A stretch of DNA of 64,000 bases from Hymenobacter sp. 15J16-1T3B (GTDB lineage: Bacteria; Bacteroidota; Bacteroidia; Cytophagales; Hymenobacteraceae): NCBI RefSeq assembly GCF_020711235.1, contig NZ_JAJFAV010000021.1, positions 1 to 64,000 on the forward strand, read 5' to 3'. The notes under the pieces were generated by a model. That model had not been told where the DNA came from. It ran no database searches and worked only from the letters and a program-made list of their open reading frames with translations. Position 1 is the first letter of the stretch; each line of letters starts with the position of its first letter. Below are positions 33,677-41,972 of the stretch, piece by piece. Position numbers and translations under genes: made by a program.

Positions 33677-34501
33677 ATGCAACGTCTGCTCCTGCCCTGC
33701 CTGCTGCTGGCGGCCACGGCGGCCCTGGCCCACGAGTTCTGGCTGCAGCCCACGCGCTTCGCGGTGGCGGCGGGCAGCCGCGTGCACCTGGGCCGCTGGG
33801 TCGGGGCCGATTTTCAGGGCACGCGCTGGACCGGCCTGAGCGCCCGGTTGGAGCAGCTGACGCACTTCGAGCCCGGCACCGCCGCCCCTGCCGACCTCAC
33901 TGCCGCCGCCCGCGCCGCCGACACGCTCAGCACCACCGTGGCACTGCGGCAGCCCGGCGTGCACCTGCTGGCCCTGCAAACCAACGACGCCTTTATCACC
34001 CTGCCCGCGACCGAGTTTGAAGCTTATCTGAAGGAAGAAGGCCTGAGCGACGCGAGCTGGCTGCGGCAAAAGCGCAAGCAGCAGGAGCAGCCCGGCCGCG
34101 AAGCCTACCGCCGCTGCGCCAAAACCCTGCTGCTGGCCGGTCCCGCCGCGGCCCTGACTGCCGATACCACTTACCGCCGCCGCGCGGGCCACCCGCTCGA
34201 AATCATTCCCGAGCAAAACCCCTACGCCTTGGCGCCCGGGGCCTCGCTCACGGTGCGGGTGCTGGCCGATGGCCGCCCGGCCGCGGCCCAGGCCGTGCAG
34301 GTGTGGCTGCGGCCCCTGGGCGGGCAGCCGCCCAAACATTTTACCCTGCACACCAACCAAAACGGCCGGGCGCTGTTTCAGCTGCAGTACCCGGCCGAAG
34401 TGCTGCTGGCCACCGTGCGCATGGTGGCCCTGCCCAAGCACCCGCAGGCCGATTGGCAGAGCACCTGGGCCTCCCTCACTTTTGGGGCCCCGGGCCGTTG
34501 A
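33677..34501 (+). CDS. DUF4198-domain secreted protein
   Basis: 274 aa with a signal peptide (1-18, ending ALA) and the mature N-terminus HEFWLQPTRF. This His-Glu-x-Trp start is the hallmark of DUF4198 proteins, a group including the NikM-like periplasmic part of cobalt/nickel uptake systems. The C-terminal half (about 175-270: GHPLEIIPEQNPYALAPG, LTVRVLADGRPA, FTLHTNQNGRALFQL) is an Ig-like domain with an NG-type turn. No transporter genes accompany it. It is 6 bases downstream of the glycogen synthase, an odd pairing, so its role there is unclear. Confidence 0.75.
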   Translation: MQRLLLPCLLLAATAALAHEFWLQPTRFAVAAGSRVHLGRWVGADFQGTRWTGLSARLEQLTHFEPGTAAPADLTAAARAADTLSTTVALRQPGVHLLALQTNDAFITLPATEFEAYLKEEGLSDASWLRQKRKQQEQPGREAYRRCAKTLLLAGPAAALTADTTYRRRAGHPLEIIPEQNPYALAPGASLTVRVLADGRPAAAQAVQVWLRPLGGQPPKHFTLHTNQNGRALFQLQYPAEVLLATVRMVALPKHPQADWQSTWASLTFGAPGR

Positions 34502-34564
34502 AATTGATGGAAAACCTATAACTTCGTAGGGTTCCCCTCGTACCTGAGACCCGGCTTTTTTTCT

Positions 34565-34572
34565 TACCTTCG
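34565..34572 (+). promoter_or_regulatory. -7 box (TACCTTCG) of the STAS gene
   Basis: TACCTTCG matches TAnnTTTG with one mismatch, 38 bases before the ATG at 34611. An eight-T tract lies immediately upstream (about 34555-34562). The same box word occurs before the YfcC-like gene. Confidence 0.5.
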
Positions 34573-34610
34573 CAACCTACCCCCCTCTCGAAAGCAACCA
34601 CCTTCCTGGT

Positions 34611-34985
34611 ATGAAGTACTCCATCGATAAAAAAGAGAACTACACGATCATCACGATTGACGAGAAAAAGCTCGACACTACCGTTGCGCCGGATCTGAAG
34701 TCGGAGTTCGTGAAGCTCAACGCCGAGGGCATCAACAACCTGATCCTCGACCTGCAGAATGTGAAGTACACTGATTCGTCGGGTCTGAGCTCCATCCTGA
34801 TTGCCAACCGCCTGTGCAACTCCACCGGCGGCCTGCTGGTGCTGACCGGCCTGCAAGACCACGTGATGAAGCTTATCACCATCTCGAAGCTGGAGTCGGT
34901 ACTGCACATCCTGCCCACGGTGGAAGAAGGCATCGACCGCATTTTCCTGCACGCCATCGAGCGTGACTTGACCAGCAAGGAGTAG
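34611..34985 (+). CDS. STAS-domain protein (anti-sigma factor antagonist type)
   Basis: 124 aa single STAS domain of the SpoIIAA/RsbV type, which in other bacteria binds an anti-sigma kinase and is switched by Ser phosphorylation. The phosphorylation-site motif DSSGLSS (about 55-61) follows the strand LILDLQNVKY. It uses more Lys, Ile and Asn than its neighbours, and the gene is noticeably less GC-rich, typical of a conserved highly expressed gene. No partner kinase is in the window. It ends at a perfect 12-bp hairpin and is followed by the ribonuclease Z gene. Confidence 0.88.
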   Translation: MKYSIDKKENYTIITIDEKKLDTTVAPDLKSEFVKLNAEGINNLILDLQNVKYTDSSGLSSILIANRLCNSTGGLLVLTGLQDHVMKLITISKLESVLHILPTVEEGIDRIFLHAIERDLTSKE

Positions 34986-35009
34986 TTTCCGCTTAGTTGT
35001 CAGTCGAGA

Positions 35010-35054
35010 GGTTGTCAGTTGTCAGTGCGAGAAGCTGGCAACTGACAACCTTCT
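35010..35054 (+). terminator. terminator of the STAS gene built from a short repeat word
   Basis: GGTTGTCAGTTG (35010-35021) pairs perfectly with CAACTGACAACC (35039-35050), followed by a T/C run. The word TTGTCAGT occurs three times within 34997-35026, suggesting growth by small duplications. Confidence 0.7.
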
Positions 35055-35113
35055 TCTTTTGGTAGCGGCCCCAGCTAGTGCTGACAATGGATAACTAACA
35101 ACAGACCACTGTT

Positions 35114-36025
35114 TTGGAGTTTGAGCTTACGATACTCGGCAGCGCTTCCGCCACGCCCATGCTCGGGCGCCACCACACGGCGCAGGTGCTCACCGTGGGC
35201 CGCGAGCCGTATCTGATTGACTGCGGCGAAGCTACCCAAGAGCGCCTGATCGAGCAACGCATCCGCTTTGGGCGCATCAACCGCATCTTTATCTCGCACC
35301 TGCACGGCGACCATTTCTTCGGCCTGTTCGGGCTGCTGGGCACCCTGCACCTGCAGGGCCGCACCGAGCCGCTGCAGCTGTTCGGCCCCGCCGGCCTCGA
35401 CGAAATCATCACCACCCAGCTGCGCTGCTCCGGCACGCCCCTGGCCTACGACGTGGACTTCGTGGCCGTCGACACCGAGCGGCACCAGCTGATTTATTCC
35501 GACCACTTGGTGCAGGTGTACACGCTGCCCATGCGCCACCGCATTCCGTGCTGCGGCTACCTGTTTCGGGAGCAGCCGCGGCGCCGGCGCTTGGTGAAGG
35601 AGGCCCTGCCCGACTCACTCACGCCCGAGCAGCTGCAGGCCCTGACCCGCGGCGAAGACCTCAGCGACGAAGCCGGCCACGTATGGCTGCGCCACCACGA
35701 CGTGAGTACCGAGCCGCCCGCGCCCCGCAGCTACGCCTACTGCTCCGACACGGTGTACCAGGAAAGCTTAGCCGAGCTGGTCCGCGGCGTCGACCTGCTC
35801 TACCACGAGTGCACCTTCCTGCACGAAATGCTCGACCGGGCCCAGCAAACCGGCCATTCCACCGCCCGGCAGGCTGGGCAGCTGGCGCGCCTAGCCGAGG
35901 CAAAGCAACTGCTTATCGGCCACTTCTCCTCCCGCTACCGCGACCTGCAGCCCTTGCTCAGCGAAGCCCGCCGCGAGTTCGAGCCCACGCAGCTGGCCGT
36001 GGAAGGCCTAACGGTGACGCTGTAG
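35114..36025 (+). CDS. rnz: ribonuclease Z
   Basis: 303 aa metallo-beta-lactamase-fold endonuclease that removes 3' trailers from tRNA precursors. It opens MEFELTILGSASATP, and the zinc motif SHLHGDHFFG gives HxHxDH at about 62-67. Later ligands are seen in LPMRHRIPCCGY, YCSDT (Asp) and GHFSSRY (His), as in the short-form RNase Z. The start is a TTG at 35114; no ATG gives the family N-terminus. It follows the STAS gene after a terminator and ends just before a long palindrome. Confidence 0.92.
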   Translation: MEFELTILGSASATPMLGRHHTAQVLTVGREPYLIDCGEATQERLIEQRIRFGRINRIFISHLHGDHFFGLFGLLGTLHLQGRTEPLQLFGPAGLDEIITTQLRCSGTPLAYDVDFVAVDTERHQLIYSDHLVQVYTLPMRHRIPCCGYLFREQPRRRRLVKEALPDSLTPEQLQALTRGEDLSDEAGHVWLRHHDVSTEPPAPRSYAYCSDTVYQESLAELVRGVDLLYHECTFLHEMLDRAQQTGHSTARQAGQLARLAEAKQLLIGHFSSRYRDLQPLLSEARREFEPTQLAVEGLTVTL

Positions 36026-36048
36026 CCGGGGCATTACGCCAAAGGAAA

Positions 36049-36179
36049 AGCACGTCATTCCGAGCGAAGCCGATCAATCTCGCGTGCTGACTTCCAATAG
36101 TAATTTCTTTGTTCAAAGAGGGCTTTACTACCTGGCATCAGCACGCGAGATTGATCGGCTTCGCTCGGAATGACGTGCT
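36049..36179. repeat. 42-bp perfect inverted repeat with 47-base centre
   Basis: The left arm 36049-36090 begins AGCACGTCATTCCGAGCGAA. The right arm 36138-36179 is its exact reverse complement. The centre (36091-36137) is AT-rich and unrelated. It lies between ribonuclease Z and the queuosine-precursor transporter. Arm length and perfection suggest a recent palindromic mobile element of the kind scattered in Bacteroidota intergenic DNA. It may also stop read-through. Confidence 0.9.
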
Positions 36180-36211
36180 ATTTGCTGCTCTAAACGACTT
36201 ATTTTGCCCTC

Positions 36212-36985
36212 ATGTCTACTCCGGCCAACTCGCTGTTTGCCCACAAGAAGCAGCAGCTCTACCTGGTGCTCAGCGCCATCTTCATCGTCAATGCCCTGCT
36301 AGCCGAAATCATCGGGGTGAAGATTTTTCACGTCAACGGGTTAATCGGCCTGCCCGAAACGGTGCCGGGCGACCTGACGGCGGGCGTGCTGATCTGGCCG
36401 GCAGTGTTCGTGACGACGGACATCCTCAACGAGTACTTCGGGCCCAAGGGCGTGCTGCGGGTGAGCCTGCTCACGGCCGGGCTGATCCTCTATGCCTTTG
36501 GCGTCATCTACGCCACCACCCGGCTGCAGCCGGCCGCCTTTTGGCTCGACGTGAACAAGGCCGACGCCCAGGGCCGGCCCTTCAACATTGACTACGCCTA
36601 CCAGAGCATTTTCCGGCAGGGCGGCAACATCATCATCGGCTCCATTGCGGCCTTCATCGTGGGCCAGCTGCTCGACGCGACGGTGTTTCAGCGCCTGCGC
36701 CGCATCACCGGCAGCCGCCTGATCTGGCTGCGCGCCACCGGCTCCACGCTTATTTCCCAGCTCGTCGACTCGTTCGTGGTGTTGTTCGTGGCTTTCTACG
36801 TGTTCGGCAATTGGTCCTTCGAGCAAGTGCTCAGCGTGGCCAACACCAACTACTGGTATAAATTCGCGGCCGCCGTGCTGCTCACGCCGGTGCTTTACCT
36901 GGCCCACAACCTCATCGACCGGTACCTGGGCCAGGCGGAAACTACCGAGCTGCAGACGGAAGCGGCCCAGAACGTGTCGGTGTGA
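36212..36985 (+). CDS. yhhQ: queuosine precursor transporter (YhhQ family)
   Basis: 257 aa inner-membrane ECF-like transporter, probably importing the 7-deazaguanine precursor of queuosine. About six TM segments are seen. Family marks are VNALLAEIIGVKIF in TM1, TAGVLIWPAVFVTTDILNEYFG (about 55-75) and the late RATGSTLISQLVDSFVVLF (about 170-190). Loops carry a non-TM insertion (about 105-125) usual for Bacteroidota members. ATG 36212 follows the box TATTTTGC (36200-36207) by four bases, so the leader is very short. A secreted protein gene follows 15 bases after the stop. Confidence 0.88.
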   Translation: MSTPANSLFAHKKQQLYLVLSAIFIVNALLAEIIGVKIFHVNGLIGLPETVPGDLTAGVLIWPAVFVTTDILNEYFGPKGVLRVSLLTAGLILYAFGVIYATTRLQPAAFWLDVNKADAQGRPFNIDYAYQSIFRQGGNIIIGSIAAFIVGQLLDATVFQRLRRITGSRLIWLRATGSTLISQLVDSFVVLFVAFYVFGNWSFEQVLSVANTNYWYKFAAAVLLTPVLYLAHNLIDRYLGQAETTELQTEAAQNVSV

Positions 36986-37000
36986 GGCTTGCCCTTGGTT

Positions 37001-37657
37001 ATGAAACTGCTTTTTCCGCTACTAGCCGCTGGCCTGCTTTCCACCGGCGCCACTGCCCAAATAATGGTCCCGCCCGGGCCGGGGGGCGTGCCCGGCCGTA
37101 TGCCCACGCGGGCGCTGGGCCCGACGGGCTATGCGACTGCGCAACCGGGCACCTGCGTGTTGCCAGACAGCTCCCGCGTCAAGGGGGAGCTGTGGCTGCG
37201 CTACGGCAAGCACCCGAACTTGGAAGTCGAAACCGACGACGGGCAGAAACGGGAGTACACGCCCCGGCAGTTGGCGTATTTCACCATCGGCCCGGCCACG
37301 TTTGTTCCCGTTGACTTCGTGCAAAATGCCCGCAGCACGGATAGCACCAGCATCACACCGGTCTTTGCCAAGGTGCTCGAAAAAGGCAACATCGAAGTCC
37401 TGCGCTACAGCTACACGGCCAACGTGGGCGGGGTGCGCATGTCCACGTTGCTGCTGCGGCAGCGCGGCGCCACGACCTGGGCGCAGCTACCCGAAGGCGG
37501 GGCCATGACCAGTCAAAAACGCCTGCGCGAGGTAGTGGGGCCCTTGGTGGCCGATCAGCCGTCCTACGCCCGCATCCTGACCACCGGCCGCATCACGATT
37601 GAAAACCTGCCGGAGTTTCTCCATTCGTACAACGCCTACGCGGCGAAGCAGCCTTAA
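37001..37657 (+). CDS. secreted protein of unknown function
   Basis: 218 aa with a clear signal peptide (MKLLFPLLAAGLLSTGATAQ). The mature part starts with a Pro/Gly/Met-rich stretch (IMVPPGPGGVPGRMP) followed by a compact domain (GELWLRYGKHPNLEVETDD, YTPRQLAYFTIGPATFVPV, KGNIEVLRYSYTANVGG) of likely beta structure. The C-terminal 50 residues are helical (LREVVGPLVADQPSYARILT). I do not recognise the family. ATG 37001 is preferred over a TTG four codons earlier. It lies between the transporter and trpS on the same strand, 9 bases before trpS. Confidence 0.7.
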   Translation: MKLLFPLLAAGLLSTGATAQIMVPPGPGGVPGRMPTRALGPTGYATAQPGTCVLPDSSRVKGELWLRYGKHPNLEVETDDGQKREYTPRQLAYFTIGPATFVPVDFVQNARSTDSTSITPVFAKVLEKGNIEVLRYSYTANVGGVRMSTLLLRQRGATTWAQLPEGGAMTSQKRLREVVGPLVADQPSYARILTTGRITIENLPEFLHSYNAYAAKQP

Positions 37658-37666
37658 CTTTACCCC

Positions 37667-38644
37667 ATGTCCCGCATCCTGACCGGCATTCAGAGCACCG
37701 GCCGCCCGCATTTGGGCAACCTGCTCGGCGCCATCCTGCCCGCCATCGAATTATCGAAAAGCGCGGCCAACACCTCCCTGCTCTTCATCGCCGACCTGCA
37801 CTCCCTCACGCAAGTGCGCGACGCGGAGTTGCTGCGCCACAACACCTACTCGGTGGCCGCCGCGTGGCTAGCCTGCGGCTTCGACACGGAGAAGAACCTG
37901 TTCTACCGGCAGTCGGACGTGCCGCAGGTAACCGAGCTGGCTTGGTACCTGTCGTGCTTCACGCCCTACCCGATGCTGGCCAACGCGCACTCGTTCAAAG
38001 ACAAGTCGGACCGGCTCGCGGACGTGAATGCGGGCCTGTTTACCTACCCCGTGCTCATGGCGGCCGACATCTTGCTCTACGACGCGGACTTTGTGCCGGT
38101 GGGCAAGGACCAGATTCAGCACCTGGAAATCACCCGCGACATTGCCAGCACCTTCAACAACCGCTACGGCGACACCTTCGTGCTGCCCCAGGCCCGCACC
38201 GACGAACAGATCCAAACCATTCCGGGCCTCGACGGGCAGAAGATGAGCAAGTCCTACGGCAACATCATCGACATCTTCCTCGACGACAAGGCCCTGCTGA
38301 AAAACATCCGCGGCATCGTTTCGGACAGCACCCCGCTGGAGGCGCCCAAAAACCCGGATACCGACACCACTTTCAAGCTGTTTTCGCTGCTGGCCACGCC
38401 CGAGCAAACGGCCGAAATGCGCCAGAACTACCTCAACGGCGGCTACGGCTACGGCCACGCCAAGCAGGCCCTGTTCGAGGTCATCCGCACGCGCTTCGCC
38501 CAGGAGCGGGAGCAGTTCAACTACTTCATGCAAAACCTGCCGGAAGTGGACCGCCGCCTCGCCGAAGGCGCCCGCAAAGCCCAGGACTATGGCAGCACGG
38601 TGCTCAACAAAGTGCGGGAGAAAGTAGGCTACCAAGCCCGGTAG
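37667..38644 (+). CDS. trpS: tryptophanyl-tRNA synthetase
   Basis: 325 aa class Ic synthetase that charges tRNA-Trp. The HIGH-equivalent PHLGN is at residues 14-18 and the KMSKS loop GQKMSKSYGN at about 192-196. Other family stretches: FIADLHSLT, FYRQSDVPQVTELAWYLSC, PVLMAADILLYDADFVPVGKDQ. Full length for the family. The box TAACTTTA (37655-37662) overlaps the upstream stop and ends four bases before the ATG. A very strong terminator follows at 38743. Confidence 0.96.
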   Translation: MSRILTGIQSTGRPHLGNLLGAILPAIELSKSAANTSLLFIADLHSLTQVRDAELLRHNTYSVAAAWLACGFDTEKNLFYRQSDVPQVTELAWYLSCFTPYPMLANAHSFKDKSDRLADVNAGLFTYPVLMAADILLYDADFVPVGKDQIQHLEITRDIASTFNNRYGDTFVLPQARTDEQIQTIPGLDGQKMSKSYGNIIDIFLDDKALLKNIRGIVSDSTPLEAPKNPDTDTTFKLFSLLATPEQTAEMRQNYLNGGYGYGHAKQALFEVIRTRFAQEREQFNYFMQNLPEVDRRLAEGARKAQDYGSTVLNKVREKVGYQAR

Positions 38645-38651
38645 CAGCCAG

Positions 38652-38862
38652 CCGTCCTTGCGAACGAACCGAAGGTCGACGTAGTCAAGCGCGGCAATGA
38701 TGCCGCTCGCGGCACGACGGCCCGACTGGCACCAACCGAAAACAGCCCCGCCCGAAACCAAGTAACTCTGGTTTCGGGCGGGGCTGGTTTTTGGGTCGGA
38801 GGTATTGCGCCGGCGGGGCTGCTGGAGGAAGGATTACTTCGTCGTGCCTCCTCGCAAGGACG
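38652..38862. repeat. composite repeat element around the trpS terminator
   Basis: Outer arms CCGTCCTTGCGA (38652-38663) and TCGCAAGGACGG (38851-38862) are a perfect 12-bp inverted repeat. GGCACGA (38711-38717) and TCGTGCC (38841-38847) form inner arms. Bases 38665-38689 are identical over 25 bp to 45949-45973 in another palindrome. The terminator of trpS sits inside. It is best read as one or two copies of a dispersed palindromic repeat, partly rearranged. No gene is present in 38645-38928. Confidence 0.65.
38743..38792 (+). terminator. strong terminator of trpS
   Basis: CAGCCCCGCCCGAAACCA (38743-38760) pairs perfectly over 18 bp with 38769-38786 around an 8-base loop, followed by G and five T (38788-38792). 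Confidence 0.9.
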
Positions 38863-38928
38863 GAGGGGTGGCCCGCGGCCTTTTTCAGTGCCGTTTCAGC
38901 GGCAAGCTTCCCTTCACCACCTGGCTAC

Positions 38929-39825
38929 TCAGTACGTCAGGCCGTCGTAGCCTTGGTGGCGGGGCTGCTCGTTGCGGAAGTTGAAGCCCACCTTGCTGCC
39001 GCGGCTGACCTGCTGGTTTTCCAGCTTCTGCTTGACGGTAATCTTCTGGATGTCCTGAATGGGCGGGGCCATCAGGTCGTTGTTGACGGCCGCAATCATG
39101 GCGCTTTCCACGTACAGGCGCATGGCGTCCTCGTTGACGACGTTGTGCTCCATGTCGTTGTCGGGCAGGTCCAGCTGTTTGGCGCCCTCGATGTAGTAGT
39201 GGTTGTCTATGTTGATGAGCAGGCGGCCGACCAGGTAGCCCGGGTCGTTCAGGCGCTGGTACTTGATGCTGTCGGCCATGAAGTTGTAGGCCATGATGTG
39301 GCCGAAGAAGCGGCGCCGGAAATCCTCGCTCACGTAGCGCGAGCCGAACAGCGGGAAGTCGTCGGGGAAGGTGATGATGTTGGAGTGCATCACGAACACC
39401 AACAAGTCGCCGCTGAAGCGGATGTGAAACTCCAGCTCGTTGACCGGCCGGTACTCGATGACCACGCTGGAATCCACCGAGGTGACGCGGCGCGTCAAAT
39501 CCAGCACCAGCTCCTGCGTGACGGTGCGCAGGCACTCGAAGGCAGCTTGCGCGTTGCGGAAAATGGCTTGCTTGGCGGCTGATTTCTGCCGCAGGCCCTC
39601 GAAGATGATGTCGAGCTTGTCTTCGGGTTCTTCCGGCTCGGCTTCGGCCGCCGCTTTTTTGCGGCCGGCGGGCTTGGCGGGCTTGTCGGCTTTGGCCGGT
39701 TTGGCCGATTTCGCGGTGCTGGCCTTGGTTGCCTTGGCGGGCTTCTCGGCGGGGCGGGGGTCTAGCTCGGTGGGAGTTTCGGTGAACTCAGCAGATGGGG
39801 TCGGGCGGTTGTTTTCCTCGGGCAT
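38929..39825 (-). CDS. conserved unknown protein with Lys/Ala/Pro-rich N-terminal tail
   Basis: 298 aa. Residues about 20-70 are a low-complexity tail with repeated AKP/AKA/DKPAKPA units and basic RKKAAAE, like histone-H1 or nucleoid-protein tails. The rest (about 75-298) is a folded domain: LDIIFEGLRQKSAAKQAIFR, YRPVNELEFHIRFSGDLLVF, TFPDDFPLFGSRYVSE, LLINIDNHYYIEGAKQLDL. I recognise it only as a conserved Bacteroidota-type protein without a known function. The tail suggests nucleic-acid binding or a flexible linker. ATG 39825 is the only sensible start. Leftward, downstream of the CoA-transferase gene by 90 bases. Confidence 0.75.
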   Translation of the reverse strand: MPEENNRPTPSAEFTETPTELDPRPAEKPAKATKASTAKSAKPAKADKPAKPAGRKKAAAEAEPEEPEDKLDIIFEGLRQKSAAKQAIFRNAQAAFECLRTVTQELVLDLTRRVTSVDSSVVIEYRPVNELEFHIRFSGDLLVFVMHSNIITFPDDFPLFGSRYVSEDFRRRFFGHIMAYNFMADSIKYQRLNDPGYLVGRLLINIDNHYYIEGAKQLDLPDNDMEHNVVNEDAMRLYVESAMIAAVNNDLMAPPIQDIQKITVKQKLENQQVSRGSKVGFNFRNEQPRHQGYDGLTY

Positions 39826-39915
39826 AGGTGAGCAGGCGGAGCCGTTTGGGGGTCAGGGGCAAGCGGGACGGAGCGTCCCTTCGAAATGCTGCGGAATGCC
39901 TAATGCTACGAATCT

Positions 39916-41115
39916 TTAGCCCGGGGGGATGGAATTTTCGACCGAAAGCTGGTCGGCGGCGTCCGGCGCGGCCGCCGAGTCGCCCAGCGCCGGCGGCCCG
40001 GCCAGCGCCGGCACCGCGGGCCACTGCGGGCTGCGAAACGCCACCGTGCGCAACCCCGGATGCGCAAACGCCGCCGTGGGCGGCAGCAGCATGGCTGCCG
40101 CGCTGGGCTGCTGCAGGGCCTGCCCCACGGTGCGCACGGCCCCGGCGGGCACGGCGGCCGTTTCCAGCCGGGCCAGCAGTTCGGCCCCGCTGATCTGGCC
40201 GATGCGCCCGGCCAACAGCGCTTCCAGTTCGGCGCGGTGCCGCACGCGGGCCCCGTTGGTCCGGAACCGCGCGTCTGCGGCCCACTCCGGCTGGCCGAGC
40301 GCCGCGCACAACTCCTGAAACTGCCGGTCGGAGCCCACGGCCAGAATCAGGCGCACGCCGTCGGCGCCCTGGTACACGGTGCCGTAGGGCACGATGCTGG
40401 GGTGGCCCGAGCCCAGGGGCTGCGGGTCGTGGCCGGTGACGAGGTAGGTGCTGGCTTGGTTGGCCAGCGAGGCCAGCCCGGCTTCCCAGAGCGACACCTG
40501 CACCAGGGCCCCCTGGCCCGTCCGCTCGCGGCGGTAGAGGGCCGTGAGCAGGCCTTCCTTGAGTTGGTGGGCGGCCAAGAGGTCCATCAGGGCCACGGGC
40601 ATCTTGAGCGGGGGCTGGCCCGGCTCGCCGTTGAGGTGCATGAACCCGGCCTCGGCCTGCACCACCGCGTCGTAGCCGGCGCGGGGCTCCTGGGGGCCGT
40701 AGCCGGTTATCTGCCCGTAGATGAGCCGCGGGTGCTGCTGGCTGAGCGTGGCGTAGTCGACCTGCAGCTTTTCCGCGTCGCCGGGCTTGTAGCTGGCCAG
40801 CACGATGTCGGCCGCGCCGGCCAGGCGCTGCACCAGGGCCCGCCCGGCCGGCGTGCGCAAATCGGCCACCACCGACTGCTTGCCCCAGTTGGCGCAGGCG
40901 AAATAGGCCGACACGTCGGCGTCGGCGGGCTCGGCCGGGGTTTTCCAGCTGCGGGTCACGTCGCCGGCCGGCGGCTCGATTTTGGTAACGTCGGCGCCCA
41001 GTTCGGCCAGGAACTGCCCGACCTGCGGGCCGGCCAGCACGGCGGCCAGCTCCAGCACGCGCAGGCCGCGGAGGGGAAGCTCGGAAGCGGAGAAGTCGTT
41101 CAAAGAAAAAGGCAT
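39916..41115 (-). CDS. CaiB/BaiF-family (class III) CoA-transferase
   Basis: 399 aa enzyme that moves CoA between carboxylic acids. N-terminal PLRGLRVLELAAVLAGPQVGQFLAELGADVTKIE is the family signature with the LAGP loop. DLRTPAGRALVQRL, ADIVLASYKPGDAEKL and GYGPQEPRAGYDAVVQAEAG contain the catalytic Asp in YDxxxQAxxG. The C-terminal part has LLARLETAAVPAGAV. ATG 41115 (MPFSLNDF) is chosen; the open extension upstream to 41526 is antisense to other coding sequence. It stands among unrelated genes, so the acid is unknown. The -7-like TACTTGC on the minus strand is at 41147-41153. Confidence 0.9.
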   Translation of the reverse strand: MPFSLNDFSASELPLRGLRVLELAAVLAGPQVGQFLAELGADVTKIEPPAGDVTRSWKTPAEPADADVSAYFACANWGKQSVVADLRTPAGRALVQRLAGAADIVLASYKPGDAEKLQVDYATLSQQHPRLIYGQITGYGPQEPRAGYDAVVQAEAGFMHLNGEPGQPPLKMPVALMDLLAAHQLKEGLLTALYRRERTGQGALVQVSLWEAGLASLANQASTYLVTGHDPQPLGSGHPSIVPYGTVYQGADGVRLILAVGSDRQFQELCAALGQPEWAADARFRTNGARVRHRAELEALLAGRIGQISGAELLARLETAAVPAGAVRTVGQALQQPSAAAMLLPPTAAFAHPGLRTVAFRSPQWPAVPALAGPPALGDSAAAPDAADQLSVENSIPPG

Positions 41116-41192
41116 TGAGGAAAGGCAGCGGCCTACGGCCGAAAACGCAAGTATGCATCTTCGGCCGCCAACTTCCGGGTCCGCTCTTCGGG

Positions 41193-41972
41193 TTACGACA
41201 AGGGCTTGCGGGCCGCCGCGGGCACGGCGGGCGTGGCTAGCTTCACTTTGTAGCGCCTCACGCCGTTGTACTCCTCTTCCATTTTTAGCACCTCGTTGGT
41301 TTTGGTGGCAATCCAGAACACGGCGTAGTTCTGCGCGTCGTAGTTGATGCGCAGCTTCCAGCACTCGGCCGTGGCCGCGCCGATGAGCGGAATGGTTTCC
41401 TTGCCGACGACCTCGTAGGTGTACCATTTGGGCAGGACGGGCCCGCCGGGGTGGTAGAAATTGAGCACGAACTTTTTGCCTGGGGCGTAGTCGAGCAGCT
41501 CGAAGGTTTCCAAGTCCAGCTCCCAATTCAGCGTGGGTGCGGGCGTGGGCACGACCAAGGCGGCCTGCCGGTTGCCGGCCACCGAGTCGGTCCCAACGAT
41601 GTTATCGCCCAAGAAATTGAAGGCCGCTACCCCGGCCCGGCGGCTGCTGGTGCGGTGGTAGACGGGCCGAAAGTTGTCGAGGCGGTTGCGCGACAAGAGT
41701 TGGCGGTTCGTCGTGGAGTCGCCCGAAAACCACTGCTGGCTGATGACGACCTCCCGACGGTTGGCGTCAATGGCCACGTGGCGCAGCCACAGGGCAGAGT
41801 TGTTGGCCTGGGGCCGGTTGCCGCGCTGCATGAACACCAGGTACTGGCGCATGCCCGGGCGCAGTTTGCGCAGCTGCTTGGCCAAGAACGTGCGGATGGT
41901 GTCGGGGGCCGACTGGCTGAAGCCGACCAGGGGCAGCAGGGCCAGCGCCCAGGCCGTTAGGAAGCGTTTCAT
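41193..41972 (-). CDS. secreted protein, DUF3108-like, unknown function
   Basis: 259 aa with signal peptide MKRFLTAWALALLPLVGFSQ. The mature domain alternates beta strands (MRQYLVFMQRGN, WLRHVAIDANRREVVISQQW, LDLETFELLDYAPGKKFVLNFY, YEVVGKETIPLIG, CWKLRINYDAQNYAVFWIAT) and resembles the lipocalin-like or DUF3108-type periplasmic proteins that end in a W-x-A/S-x-K-xxxVLKME motif. No catalytic residues are apparent. ATG 41972 is used. Leftward and directly upstream of the CoA-transferase gene (77 bases). Confidence 0.7.
   Translation of the reverse strand: MKRFLTAWALALLPLVGFSQSAPDTIRTFLAKQLRKLRPGMRQYLVFMQRGNRPQANNSALWLRHVAIDANRREVVISQQWFSGDSTTNRQLLSRNRLDNFRPVYHRTSSRRAGVAAFNFLGDNIVGTDSVAGNRQAALVVPTPAPTLNWELDLETFELLDYAPGKKFVLNFYHPGGPVLPKWYTYEVVGKETIPLIGAATAECWKLRINYDAQNYAVFWIATKTNEVLKMEEEYNGVRRYKVKLATPAVPAAARKPLS

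Noticed and set aside
31762-34020. Long frame-shifted open reading frame across the glycogen synthase
   Set aside because: No recognisable protein; the GT3 motifs lie in the other frame.
34997-35050. Short tandem repeat or phase-variable tract (TTGTCAGT)
   Set aside because: Three imperfectly spaced copies only, and they are explained by the terminator hairpin.
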